Positions 7,412-15,929 are shown, counted from the stretch's first letter. The stretch: 18,582 bases of DNA from Candidatus Colicola caccequi (GCA_018065205.1 JAGHTR010000186.1:1-18582); one strand, 5' to 3'. Program-made: numbers and translations. Notes: a model not told the origin generated them from the letters alone.

Positions 7412-8413
7412 ATGGTAAACTTTAAAGAAATTGGCCTTGTTAACACCCGTGAGATGTTTGCAAAGGCAATCAAAGGCGGATATGCTATTCCTGCCTTTAA
7501 CTTCAACAACATGGAACAACTGCAAGCCATCGTTAAGGCTAGTGCAGAAACCAAGAGTCCTGTTATTCTGCAAGTGAGCAAAGGTGCTCGTAACTATGCT
7601 AACGCTACTTTACTGCGTTATTTGGCTGAAGGTGCTGTAGAGTACGCAAAAGAATTAGGTTGGGCCAAACCACAAATCGTGTTGCACCTCGACCATGGTG
7701 ACAGTTACGAACTCTGTAAAGACTGCGTAGATATGGGCTTCTCCAGCGTGATGATTGATGGTAGTTCGCTGCCTTACGAAGAGAACATTGCTTTGACCAA
7801 GAAGGTGGTTGAGTATGCTCATAAGTATGATGTAACCGTTGAGGCAGAATTAGGTGTCTTAGCCGGCGTTGAGGACGAAGTACAAGCCGAAGAAAGCCAC
7901 TATACCAAACCCGAAGAGGTAATTGACTTTGCTACCCGCACCGGTTGCGACAGCTTAGCCATCTCCATTGGTACCAGCCACGGCGCATATAAGTTCAAAC
8001 CCGAACAATGCACCCGCGACCCCAAAACCGGTCGTTTAGTTCCTCCTCCATTGGCATTTGATGTATTGGATGCTGTTATGGAAAAACTGCCCGGATTCCC
8101 AATCGTGCTGCACGGATCAAGTTCTGTACCACAAGAATACGTAGATATTATCAATGCCAATGGTGGTAAACTACCTGATGCAGTTGGTATCCCTGAGGAG
8201 CAACTGCGCCTTGCTGCTAAAAGTGCTGTCTGCAAAATCAACATCGATAGCGATAGCCGCTTAGCTTTCACCGCTGCTGTACGCCAAACCTTGGCTAACA
8301 AACCTGCTGAATTTGATCCTCGTAAATACTGCGGTCCCGCTCGCGATTTAATGGAGGAGTTATACAAACATAAGATTGTCAATGTATTAGGTAGCGACGG
8401 TAAAGCTGAATAA
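7412..8413 (+). CDS. fba: Class II fructose-bisphosphate aldolase
   Basis: A 333-aa cytoplasmic zinc aldolase that interconverts fructose 1,6-bisphosphate with dihydroxyacetone phosphate and glyceraldehyde 3-phosphate. HLDHGD (92-97) has zinc ligand His95 and catalytic Asp94; EAELG has Glu146; GTSHGAYK has His190; HGSSS (234-238) gives the third zinc His; and NIDSDSR (277-283) binds phosphate. Length fits the class IIB enzymes of about 330 aa. It starts 25 nt after the OPT stop behind an A-rich leader. The best internal promoter candidate (TAGTTTTA, 7385-7392) misses the final G and has no -33 box, so it may be read from upstream. Aldolase between a transporter and an efflux operon has no clear functional link. 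Confidence 0.95.
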   Translation: MVNFKEIGLVNTREMFAKAIKGGYAIPAFNFNNMEQLQAIVKASAETKSPVILQVSKGARNYANATLLRYLAEGAVEYAKELGWAKPQIVLHLDHGDSYELCKDCVDMGFSSVMIDGSSLPYEENIALTKKVVEYAHKYDVTVEAELGVLAGVEDEVQAEESHYTKPEEVIDFATRTGCDSLAISIGTSHGAYKFKPEQCTRDPKTGRLVPPPLAFDVLDAVMEKLPGFPIVLHGSSSVPQEYVDIINANGGKLPDAVGIPEEQLRLAAKSAVCKINIDSDSRLAFTAAVRQTLANKPAEFDPRKYCGPARDLMEELYKHKIVNVLGSDGKAE

Positions 8414-8434
8414 TCTTTTATAACACTTGAAACA

Positions 8435-9538
8435 ATGAAACGATATCTCTTTTTAACTATGATGGCACTGGTTGTGCTATCTTGTGGAAAACAAACGGAA
8501 GAACAACAGGTTATTCCTGAACGAAACGTATTAATTACCAAAGTACAAGATTGCCTATATCCTGTTCGCCTGCCAGCGCAATTCCGTGGCAAGAGAGATA
8601 TTGCTATTTTGCCACAAGTGACCGCTACTTTAGAAGAAGTCCTCGTATCGGAAGGGCAGAAAGTGGTGAAAGGACAACGTATGTTTGTTCTTAACCAAAC
8701 TGCCCTATCCGCTGCGGTGGATAACGCCGAAGCTACATTGGCACACGCACAAGCCGTCGTGCAAACACAACAATTGGAGACTGATGCCAAAAAAGACCTT
8801 TTTGAAAAAGATATCATCTCCGAACATGAATATCTCGTGCAAGCTAACCAACTGATGATGGCCAAAGCCCAAATGGCAGAGGCACAAGCTGCGTTAAAAC
8901 GTGCACAAAACGACCTTAGTTATACAATTATCTGTGCCCCTCATACCGGAGTAGTGGGCACTATCAATTACCGACAAGGAAGCTTAGTTGGACCGCAAAT
9001 GCAGGAACCACTTACTATCGTGAGCGATAACAGTTACATCTATGCTTATACCTCAATGAACGAATCCTCCTATATGAACTTCGTCAGTATGTATGGATCA
9101 ACCGAAGAGGTAATCAAATCAACTCCGGACTTTAAGATGATTCTAAATAATGGTACGGTCTATGAGCGCACGGGTCGATTGGAAACGATGAGTGGTGTGA
9201 TTGACCCCACAACCGGTGCTATCAGTCTACGCGTGGCCTTCCCTAACCCGGATGGACAATTAGTGGCTGGTGGCAGCGGACAAGTAGAGACCGCCTTCCC
9301 ATATACCGGTATCGTCATTCCGCGTACCGCAAGTTTTGATGTGCAAGACAAGAGCTTTGTGTACATCGCACAAATGCAAGCCGATTCTTCCTATGTAACC
9401 CAAGCACAGGCCGTCGAATTAGAACGACTCAACGAAACCGAATTTGTCGTGATAAGTGGATTGGAAGAAGGTAAAATGGTCATTATAGATGGCGTGAAGA
9501 AACTTACTAATGGTCAACCTATTAAACCTATCCAATAA
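8435..9538 (+). CDS. RND efflux periplasmic adaptor (membrane fusion protein), lipoprotein
   Basis: A 367-aa adaptor that bridges the inner-membrane pump and the outer-membrane channel. It starts with a lipoprotein signal: Lys2-Arg3, a hydrophobic stretch, then VVLSC with lipidated Cys17. The first lipoyl half covers about residues 52-90, an alanine- and glutamine-rich coiled coil about 94-162, and the second lipoyl half (APHTGVVGTI) about 168-190. Beta-barrel and membrane-proximal domains follow. It lies 21 nt after fba and its TAA overlaps the pump ATG by one base (TAATG), so translation is coupled. The order adaptor, pump, outer-membrane factor is standard for HAE-type systems. Exported compounds are unknown. 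Confidence 0.93.
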   Translation: MKRYLFLTMMALVVLSCGKQTEEQQVIPERNVLITKVQDCLYPVRLPAQFRGKRDIAILPQVTATLEEVLVSEGQKVVKGQRMFVLNQTALSAAVDNAEATLAHAQAVVQTQQLETDAKKDLFEKDIISEHEYLVQANQLMMAKAQMAEAQAALKRAQNDLSYTIICAPHTGVVGTINYRQGSLVGPQMQEPLTIVSDNSYIYAYTSMNESSYMNFVSMYGSTEEVIKSTPDFKMILNNGTVYERTGRLETMSGVIDPTTGAISLRVAFPNPDGQLVAGGSGQVETAFPYTGIVIPRTASFDVQDKSFVYIAQMQADSSYVTQAQAVELERLNETEFVVISGLEEGKMVIIDGVKKLTNGQPIKPIQ

Positions 9539-12500
9539 TGCAACTCAAGACTTTCATAAAAAAACCGGTTCTTAGTTCGGTAATCAGTATTCTGATTGTC
9601 ATCTTAGGCGTAATAGCCTATAAATCACTGCCGGTGGAACAGTATCCCGATATTGCTCCCCCTACCGTATATGTATCTGCTTACTACTACGGTGCCAGTG
9701 CCGCTACTATCCAAAAGGCCGTCATCGCACCTATCGAAGAGGCTATCAATGGCGTGGAAGGCATGATTTATATGTCGTCCAAGGCCAGTAACTCAGGCGA
9801 AGCCGAGATTGTGGTGTACTTTGAGCAAGGCACCGATCCCGATATGGCAACAGTCAACGTGCAAAACCGCGTGTCTTTGGCATTGCCACAATTGCCTGCC
9901 GAGGTTAAACAAAGTGGCGTAACCACAACTAAACAGCAGAACTCTATTCTGCAGTTCATTGCCATCACAGCCCCAGACGATCGATTTGACGAGAAATTCC
10001 TCAATAACTACCTCAATATCAACCTCAAACCCAAGGTAATGCGTATCTCCGGCGTTGGTAAAATGGAGATATTTGGAGCTAATTACTCTATGCGTATTTG
10101 GCTACGACCCGAAGTACTGGCTGCATACAAGATGAATCCACAAGAGGTCTTAGCTGCATTGGCCGAACAAAACATCGAATCGGCAACCGGTACATTTGGA
10201 GAAAACAGTGCCGAACAATCCCAATATACCATGGTTTATTCGGGGCGACTGAAAACAATTGAAGAATTTGAGAAAATCATTGTGCGCACTAATGCCAATG
10301 GCGAAATACTTTACTTACGCGATGTGGCTAAGATCGAGTTGGGAAATGAGCACTATTCGTTCAGTAGCGACCTCAACATGCATCCATCTGCCCTGTGTGC
10401 CATCTACCAAACGGCCGGCAGTAATGCACAAAAAGTGAATAATGCCATTAGCCAATTGCTGGAGGACGAAAAGAAAGTGATGCCTGAAGGATTGGAGTTC
10501 AAAGTGCTGATGAATACAAACGATTTCCTGAATGCATCCATGCATGAAGTAATCAAAACACTCTTGGAAGCACTCTTCCTTGTCGTGCTCATCGTGCTAC
10601 TTTTCTTGCATGACTGGCAGTCCACTCTGATTCCTTTTGTGGGTATAATGGTCAGTCTAATCGGTACGTTCGCTTTCATGCAGGCCGTCGGATTCTCCAT
10701 CAACCTCATCTCCCTATTCGCCTTGGTACTGGTCATCGGAACGGTGGTGGATGACTCCATTGTGGTGGTGGAAGCCGTGCACGAGAAACTGGATTCCGGC
10801 TACCAATCCGCAATGAAAGCAGCTATTGATGCCATGTCGGAAATCACCACCGCCGTTATCACTTCGTCCCTTGTCTTTATGGCTGTGTTCATTCCTGTCA
10901 GTATGACCGGAGGAACAAGCGGAACTTTCTTCCGTCAATTCGGACTAACAATGGCCGTAGCGGTAGGTATATCTGCCCTAAATGCACTCACCCTTTCTCC
11001 GGCCTTGTGCGCTATACTGATTAGGCCTAAGAAAACCGATAAAAAGGGACAAAAACAGAATCTCTACCAACGTTTCAGCAACGCCTTTGATATGGCCTTC
11101 ACTCGTTGGAGCGAGAAATATAAAAACGGCATCCGCCCATTTGTTAAACATACATGGATATCATTCGCTATCGTCATTGCCGCCGGATTAATCATGGTAT
11201 GGGTAATGCAAACTACCCCAAAAGGATTCGTACCACAAGAGGATAAGGGTATGTTCCTATGCGAAGTCATCATGCCTGCCGGAACATCGTTGCAGATAAC
11301 ATCGGATCTGATGTCTGAAATGGAACAGGATATCATGAAGATTGACGAAGTCAAGACGGTGGCTAAAGTGGCTGGTTATGGCTTTATGTCAGGCCGTAGC
11401 AGCAATGCCGGATTCTTTGTCGTTTCCCTTAAACCCTGGGAAGAACGTGGTTTCTACTCGATTGCCGATGTGATGATGAAAGTGTACCAACTAGGCGATG
11501 TTTATAAGGATGCTATGGTTGTTCCTTTCCAGATGCCAATGATTCCCGGATATGGTAGTAGTGCCGATGCCGAAATATACTTGCAGGATAAGAACGGCGG
11601 AGAGATGCAAGACTTCGTCGCACAAATGGAGGAGTTTATCGCGGCCCTCAATGAGAACGAAAATATCCAATCTGCTTATACCGGTTTCAATACTGATAAT
11701 CCACAATACCTCGTTTCTATTGATGTAGCCAAATGCCATCAAGCAGGACTTCAATCCAACGAAGTACTCAGTACCCTGGCTACCTATATGGGAGGTTCAT
11801 ACTGCGGAGATATCAACCTCTATGGTAAAGTATATAAAGTAATGGTACAAGGTACAACCGAAAGCCACCAAACGGCAGAGAGTCTTAGAGCGATGTTCAT
11901 TCGCACTAAGTCCGGTGAAATGGCACCTTTAGCTACGTTCTTGCAACTGGCTCCTATGAAAGGTGCATCTACTTTGTCACGCTTTAATATGTTGAATTCC
12001 ATCCAATTTAATGCCTCTCCGGCTCCAGGCAAATCAACGGGTGACCTGATTGACGCTGTCCAAAAAACAGCCGATAAAGTGCTGGCGCGAGACTACTCAT
12101 TTGAGTTCGGTGGTATGACACGTGAACAGAGTCAAGGTGGCGGCATCGGTATCATGTTTGCCATTTCGGCGTTACTCATCTACCTTATCCTATCTTGCTT
12201 GTACGAGAGTTTTGTTATTCCATTGGCTATCATGCTAGCAGTACCATTAGGTATTATGGGTGCGTTCCTATTCACCAAAATATTCGGTTTGGACAACAAT
12301 ATCTACCTGCAAACAGGTGTTGTCATGCTGATTGGTTTATTGGCTAAGACGGGTATTCTGATTGTTGAGTTTGCTCTGCAGAAACGCCACGAAGGACTGA
12401 GTATTGTGGATTCCGCTTTAGAGGCCGCTAAGGCTCGACTCAGACCTATCATGATGACCGCCGGCACCATGGTGATTGGTCTATTGCCCTTGTTAACATC

Positions 12501-12672
12501 CTCAGGAGTAGGTGCCATCGGTAATATCAGTTTAGGTGTGGGTGCCGTTTTTGGAATGTTAATCGGATGTGTCGGTTTGCTATTCCTCGTGCCTGCTTTA
12601 TTCGTGGTATTTGAGACCATACAAGAGAAAATTAAACCACTTGATAAAGAGAAAGAATATGACCAATATTAA
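9538..12672 (+). CDS. RND multidrug efflux pump, HAE1 (AcrB-like) family
   Basis: A 1044-aa proton-driven trimeric inner-membrane exporter. TM1 is near the N-terminus, two large periplasmic loops follow TM1 and TM7, and the protein has 12 helices in all. The PVEQYPDIAPP segment near residue 32 is typical of HAE1 proteins. The proton relay is intact: VVDDSIVVVE in TM4 with Asp405-Asp406 and LLAKTGILIVEFA with Lys937 in TM10. These acidic residues separate it from inactive or metal-type RND proteins (CusA carries different signature residues). It overlaps the adaptor by 1 nt and the outer-membrane factor by 14 nt. B. fragilis has many related bmeB pumps; I cannot assign an orthologue. Substrates are probably hydrophobic drugs, detergents or bile-like compounds (inference). 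Confidence 0.95.
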   Translation: MQLKTFIKKPVLSSVISILIVILGVIAYKSLPVEQYPDIAPPTVYVSAYYYGASAATIQKAVIAPIEEAINGVEGMIYMSSKASNSGEAEIVVYFEQGTDPDMATVNVQNRVSLALPQLPAEVKQSGVTTTKQQNSILQFIAITAPDDRFDEKFLNNYLNINLKPKVMRISGVGKMEIFGANYSMRIWLRPEVLAAYKMNPQEVLAALAEQNIESATGTFGENSAEQSQYTMVYSGRLKTIEEFEKIIVRTNANGEILYLRDVAKIELGNEHYSFSSDLNMHPSALCAIYQTAGSNAQKVNNAISQLLEDEKKVMPEGLEFKVLMNTNDFLNASMHEVIKTLLEALFLVVLIVLLFLHDWQSTLIPFVGIMVSLIGTFAFMQAVGFSINLISLFALVLVIGTVVDDSIVVVEAVHEKLDSGYQSAMKAAIDAMSEITTAVITSSLVFMAVFIPVSMTGGTSGTFFRQFGLTMAVAVGISALNALTLSPALCAILIRPKKTDKKGQKQNLYQRFSNAFDMAFTRWSEKYKNGIRPFVKHTWISFAIVIAAGLIMVWVMQTTPKGFVPQEDKGMFLCEVIMPAGTSLQITSDLMSEMEQDIMKIDEVKTVAKVAGYGFMSGRSSNAGFFVVSLKPWEERGFYSIADVMMKVYQLGDVYKDAMVVPFQMPMIPGYGSSADAEIYLQDKNGGEMQDFVAQMEEFIAALNENENIQSAYTGFNTDNPQYLVSIDVAKCHQAGLQSNEVLSTLATYMGGSYCGDINLYGKVYKVMVQGTTESHQTAESLRAMFIRTKSGEMAPLATFLQLAPMKGASTLSRFNMLNSIQFNASPAPGKSTGDLIDAVQKTADKVLARDYSFEFGGMTREQSQGGGIGIMFAISALLIYLILSCLYESFVIPLAIMLAVPLGIMGAFLFTKIFGLDNNIYLQTGVVMLIGLLAKTGILIVEFALQKRHEGLSIVDSALEAAKARLRPIMMTAGTMVIGLLPLLTSSGVGAIGNISLGVGAVFGMLIGCVGLLFLVPALFVVFETIQEKIKPLDKEKEYDQY

Positions 12673-13957
12673 TCGACATATCGGACTATTGGCAATCACT
12701 GCCATTGTAATGACTTCATGTGGTATCTATGGTAAATACCACTCTCAGGTGACGGAGGAAGATCAAGCCATCGCCATTCCTTCCTATAAAGATGTCTTTC
12801 AGGATCCTTATCTGATTGCTCTTATTGATACGGCATTGAATAATAACCTGGATTTGAAGGTAGCACACGAACACGTTTATCAGGCTGAGCATGCCCTCAA
12901 GGCTGCTAAATTGGCCTACTTGCCGTCCATCAACGCCGGTGGCACACCCGTGACTACCTTCGTATCTCCCGGCAATACATTCACTAATTTCACCTTTGCA
13001 TCGGCTTCGTGGGAAATAGATATCTTTGGTCGACTCACCAACCAAAAACGTATGGCGAATGCGTCCCACCAACAGGCATTGGACTTAGAGCAGGCCACTC
13101 GCACCCAGTTGATTGCAGCAGTAGCAGAGACCTACTATACATTACTCATGATGGATGAACAAATCATCGTAGCTGACTCAGCCGTAGCTAATTTGCTACG
13201 TTCCGTCAACACGATGCGAGAGATGAAGAAAGCCGGTATGACGGACGAAGCAGCCGTGGCGCACTTTGAAGGCAGTTACTTCAATACGCGCGCACAAGTG
13301 GAGAATATCCGCCTTAATCGTCAGATTACCGAAAATGCTATGCGACTGCTTTTGGCATCCAATAATGCTCCTATTCAACGTGGAAAGATACTATCGTCTA
13401 ATGTGCAATCTATTGACTCCGTTAACTTACGTGCGCTCACTGTGCGCCCGGATGTACGCGCAGCCGAACATCAATTAGAACGCGCGTTCTATAATGCCAA
13501 CTACGCTCGCGCTAACTGCTGTCCAAGTATATCCATTGGTGGGGCTATTGGTTGGGCATCCGGCGGACTACTATTCAACGCTATCGGCAATCTGCTGCAA
13601 CCTATCTTTAATGGTGGCAAACTGATTGCACAGGTTAAGATTGCTAAGAGCCAACAACAAGAGATGCAGTGGAACTACACCAATGCATTGCTGAAGGCCG
13701 GAAACGAAGTTAATAATGCTCTTCTTTCACGCACTTCTTACCAGGTACAAACGGATGATCTCACCGCTCGCGTAGAAAGCATGACCCGCGCTTTAGATGC
13801 GACGCAGACCAAGATGCGGTATGGCAAAGGCACGTACTTAGAGGTACTGACCGCCCAAAATGATAAATTGGCGGCAGAGTTGGAACTGATTTCTAACTAT
13901 CGCAATATACTCCAATCTAACGTGGACCTCTACCACGCCATTGGTGGTGGTAAATGA
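12659..13957 (+). CDS. TolC/OprM-type outer-membrane efflux lipoprotein
   Basis: A 432-aa outer-membrane factor, the exit duct of the tripartite pump. It has a lipoprotein signal (hydrophobic stretch ending VMTSC, Cys21), two repeats of the outer-membrane efflux domain with long helical regions, and the conserved QPIFNGGKL block near residues 314-322. The reading frame is open 30 codons further upstream, from 12569, but the ATG at 12659 gives a clean signal peptide, so I use it. It overlaps the end of the pump gene by 14 nt in another frame. The stop codon TGA (13955-13957) shares its last base with a 14-bp tandem repeat. Confidence 0.92.
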   Translation: MTNINRHIGLLAITAIVMTSCGIYGKYHSQVTEEDQAIAIPSYKDVFQDPYLIALIDTALNNNLDLKVAHEHVYQAEHALKAAKLAYLPSINAGGTPVTTFVSPGNTFTNFTFASASWEIDIFGRLTNQKRMANASHQQALDLEQATRTQLIAAVAETYYTLLMMDEQIIVADSAVANLLRSVNTMREMKKAGMTDEAAVAHFEGSYFNTRAQVENIRLNRQITENAMRLLLASNNAPIQRGKILSSNVQSIDSVNLRALTVRPDVRAAEHQLERAFYNANYARANCCPSISIGGAIGWASGGLLFNAIGNLLQPIFNGGKLIAQVKIAKSQQQEMQWNYTNALLKAGNEVNNALLSRTSYQVQTDDLTARVESMTRALDATQTKMRYGKGTYLEVLTAQNDKLAAELELISNYRNILQSNVDLYHAIGGGK

Positions 13958-13994
13958 TCAATATACAATAATCAATATACAATAATCAACAATA
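13957..13994. repeat. 14-bp A/T-rich tandem repeat before the CoA-transferase
   Basis: ATCAATATACAATA occurs twice in tandem (13957-13970, 13971-13984), followed by a degenerate third unit ATCAACAATA. It fills almost all of the 42-nt gap between the efflux factor and the CoA-transferase. No TAnnTTTG promoter is present. It may be slippage of an A-rich translation leader. Confidence 0.75.
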
Positions 13995-13999
13995 AAACT

Positions 14000-15502
14000 A
14001 TGCTTCCTTTTATGACTGCTGACGAGGCTGCGGCGCTCGTCCAGAATGGTGCCATTTGTGGCATGGGAGGTTTTACTCCTGCCGGTGCACCCAAAGATGT
14101 TCCTTCTGCTATTGCTCGCAAGGCTGAGGCTTTGCATGCAGAGGGCAAAGAGTTTAAGATTGGTATGTACACCGGTGCATCTACCGGTGACTCATGTGAT
14201 GGTGCGTTAGCTCGTGCTCACGCCATCTTATTCCGTACTCCCTATCAGGGCAATAAGGACCTGCGTACCGAGTTGAATGCACAAGGTGCACACTACTTTG
14301 ATTTGCACCTGAGTGAATTAGCTCAGGAACTGCGTTATGGTTTTATGCCTAAACCTGATTTTGCTATCATCGAAGCGTGCGATGTAGTGGAGAAAGGTGG
14401 CCAAATAGAGATTGTTCCAACTGCCGGTGTGGGTAATATGCTCACTTTCTGCGAATTGGCCGACAAGATTATCATTGAGTGGAATGCAGCAATGCCGAAG
14501 ACCATGCGTGGGTTACATGATTTATACGAGCCATTAGATCCTCCTCAACGTCGTGAGATTCCTGTTTATAAGCCATCCGATCGCATCGGTACCGACTGTA
14601 TTACTGTAGATGCCAAGAAAGTAGTGGCTGTCGTTCATACCGACCGTCCTAACGAGGTAGGTAAGTTCACTCCGCTGGATGAAACCACTCAAAAGATTGG
14701 TAATAATGTGGCTAAGTTCCTGGAAGATGAGATGAAAGCCGGACGTATCCCCGCTTCTTTCCTGCCTATCCAAAGTGGTGTAGGTAATGTGGCCAATGCT
14801 GTATTAGGTGCATTAGGCGAGAATAAACATATCCCTGCTTTTGAGATGTACACTGAAGTTATTCAGGACTCTGTAGTAGGTTTGATGAAAGAAGGTCGCG
14901 TTAAGTTTGCTTCCGGATGCTCGCTCACTATCGGTGCAGATAAACTGCAGGACATTATTGACCACATGGACTTCTTCAAGGATAAGATTGTTCTTCGTCC
15001 ACAAGAGATTTCCAATAACCCTGAGTTGGCACGTCGTATGGGATTGATTACCATCAACACCGCGCTGGAGGCAGATATCTATGGTAATATCAACTCTACC
15101 CACGTTTGTGGCACTAAGATGATGAATGGTATTGGTGGTTCAGGAGACTTCACTCGTAACGCTTATATCTCTATCTATACCACACCTTCCACTGCCAAGA
15201 ATGGTTGTATTTCGGCTTTCGTTCCTATGGTTAGCCACCTTGACCACTCTGAGCACTCGGTTAAGATTATCATTACCGAACATGGTATTGCTGACTTGCG
15301 TGGCAAGAACCCTGTTGAGCGTGCACACGAAATCATCAATAACTGCGTTGATCCGGAGTACCGTCCGTTGTTGAACGAGTACCTTGAGATGTCTAAGGTT
15401 GCCCAAACACCTCATACGCTGTCTTGCGCTCTCGCTATGCACGAGGAGTTCATCAAGTCCGGCGATATGCGTAACACCAAGTGGGAAAACTATAAACGCT
15501 AA
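14000..15502 (+). CDS. Acetyl-CoA hydrolase/succinyl-CoA:acetate CoA-transferase family
   Basis: A 500-aa class I CoA-transferase of the Cat1/AarC/AcH1 type. It probably moves CoA between succinyl-CoA and acetate (or propionyl-CoA and succinate) in the cytoplasm, which suits succinate and propionate fermentation. The N-terminal GMGGFTPAGAPK (21-32) binds CoA; the catalytic glutamate is likely Glu286 in YTEVIQDS; QSGVGNVANAV is at 258-268; the GIGGSGDF loop (377-384) would form the oxyanion site. Length fits the family. It is 42 nt after the efflux genes, with the tandem repeat between and no obvious promoter, and is followed by hairpin repeats and a terminator. Acyl preference is not readable from sequence; plain acetyl-CoA hydrolase is the alternative. 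Confidence 0.9.
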   Translation: MLPFMTADEAAALVQNGAICGMGGFTPAGAPKDVPSAIARKAEALHAEGKEFKIGMYTGASTGDSCDGALARAHAILFRTPYQGNKDLRTELNAQGAHYFDLHLSELAQELRYGFMPKPDFAIIEACDVVEKGGQIEIVPTAGVGNMLTFCELADKIIIEWNAAMPKTMRGLHDLYEPLDPPQRREIPVYKPSDRIGTDCITVDAKKVVAVVHTDRPNEVGKFTPLDETTQKIGNNVAKFLEDEMKAGRIPASFLPIQSGVGNVANAVLGALGENKHIPAFEMYTEVIQDSVVGLMKEGRVKFASGCSLTIGADKLQDIIDHMDFFKDKIVLRPQEISNNPELARRMGLITINTALEADIYGNINSTHVCGTKMMNGIGGSGDFTRNAYISIYTTPSTAKNGCISAFVPMVSHLDHSEHSVKIIITEHGIADLRGKNPVERAHEIINNCVDPEYRPLLNEYLEMSKVAQTPHTLSCALAMHEEFIKSGDMRNTKWENYKR

Positions 15503-15512
15503 CTACAATAGT

Positions 15513-15560
15513 CGCGAGGGACTTCCTATGGGAGTCCTGCTCGCGGTGCTGAGAAAAGAT
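15513..15560 (+). repeat. Hairpin repeat, unit 1 (48 bp)
   Basis: The unit folds on itself: CGCGAG at the start pairs with CTCGCG, GGACT pairs with AGTCC, and TCC pairs with GGG, with a TG bulge. An almost identical unit follows 55 bp later with 3 differences in 48. It starts 10 nt after the CoA-transferase stop, so it would lie in its 3' untranslated region. Confidence 0.8.
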
Positions 15561-15567
15561 TTTGTAC

Positions 15568-15615
15568 CGCGAGGGACTTCCTACGGGAGTCCTGCTCGCG
15601 ATGCTGAAAAAAGAT
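15568..15615 (+). repeat. Hairpin repeat, unit 2 (48 bp)
   Basis: This is the second copy of the 48-bp hairpin unit, separated from the first by TTTGTAC. The 13 bases TTTGTACCGCGAG at 15561-15573 recur exactly at 15648-15660, which is the 3' end of the tRNA-Leu gene plus flank. After a 2-nt difference, both continue with GGACTT. This suggests either origin from the tRNA end or insertion of a mobile hairpin beside it. Confidence 0.8.
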
Positions 15616-15650
15616 AGAGACAATGTACGAACATTGTCTCTATTCTTTTT
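15603..15650. terminator. Bidirectional terminator between CoA-transferase and tRNA-Leu
   Basis: A 13-bp stem (15614-15626 with 15631-15643) has an ACGA loop. The plus strand continues TCTTTTT and the minus strand CTTTTTTC, so it can end the plus-strand gene run and the minus-strand tRNA transcript. Confidence 0.88.
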
Positions 15651-15651
15651 G

Positions 15652-15737
15652 TACCGCGAGTGGGACTTGAACCCACACAGCCATCACTGGCCAAAGGATT
15701 TTAAGTCCTTCGTGTCTACCGATTCCACCATCACGGC
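15652..15737 (-). tRNA. tRNA-Leu (anticodon UAA)
   Basis: An 86-nt class II tRNA with a long variable arm. The acceptor GCCGTGA pairs with TCGCGGT through two G-U pairs. The anticodon arm is AAGGA-CTTAAAA-TCCTT, anticodon UAA. The T arm is GTGGG-TTCAAGT-CCCAC. A73 is present and CCA is not encoded. Confidence 0.95.
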
Positions 15738-15750
15738 TTAAAATTCGGTG

Positions 15751-15782
15751 CAAAATTACAACATTTTTTTGATATGAGCAAA
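15751..15782 (-). promoter_or_regulatory. Promoter of tRNA-Leu
   Basis: On the minus strand TTTG (15779-15782), 20 nt, TAATTTTG (15751-15758). The start would be about 7 nt before the mature tRNA 5' end, unlike the long leader of tRNA-Met. Confidence 0.8.
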
Positions 15783-15821
15783 TAAAAATGCTATTTTCAA
15801 CAAAAAATCGCATTTTTTAAC

Positions 15822-15839
15822 GTAAACGCAAACGCAAAC
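15822..15839 (-). repeat. Short tandem hexamer repeat (GTTTRC)n, copy 2
   Basis: Read on the minus strand: GTTTGC-GTTTGC-GTTTAC. A further GTTTAC lies at 15849-15854. It is related to the cluster at 4125-4144, in opposite orientation. Function unknown. Confidence 0.5.
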
Positions 15840-15879
15840 AGATTAACTGTAAACGAGACTAAAAATTGACAAAAAAGGG

Positions 15880-15909
15880 CAATTTTGTAAAGTAGAGTTG
15901 ACAAAATTG
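15880..15909. promoter_or_regulatory. Inverted repeat upstream of the orphan promoters
   Basis: CAATTTTGT (15880-15888) and ACAAAATTG (15901-15909) are exact reverse complements 12 nt apart. The repeat overlaps the -33 region of the first orphan promoter, so it could be an operator. A/T content makes chance possible. Confidence 0.35.
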
Positions 15910-15929
15910 AGAAAAAACGAGTATTTTTG
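15897..15929 (+). promoter_or_regulatory. Orphan plus-strand promoter P1
   Basis: GTTG (15897-15900), 21 nt, TATTTTTG (15922-15929). It lies 51 bp upstream of a similar sequence that carries P2. It matches slightly less well than P2. Confidence 0.5.

Noticed and set aside
7900..8865. 321-codon minus-strand reading frame across fba and the RND adaptor
   Set aside because: It is a shadow of two well-supported genes; its translation is rich in Ser, Cys and Arg with no recognisable domain.
12569..12658. Longer start for the outer-membrane factor
   Set aside because: The upstream 30 codons lie inside the pump gene; only the ATG at 12659 gives a lipoprotein signal.
15513..15615. CRISPR array
   Set aside because: Only two units, a 7-nt spacer and long self-complementary repeats: not CRISPR architecture, and no cas genes.
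15384..15617. 77-codon plus-strand reading frame
   Set aside because: It overlaps the CoA-transferase out of frame and otherwise translates the two hairpin repeats.
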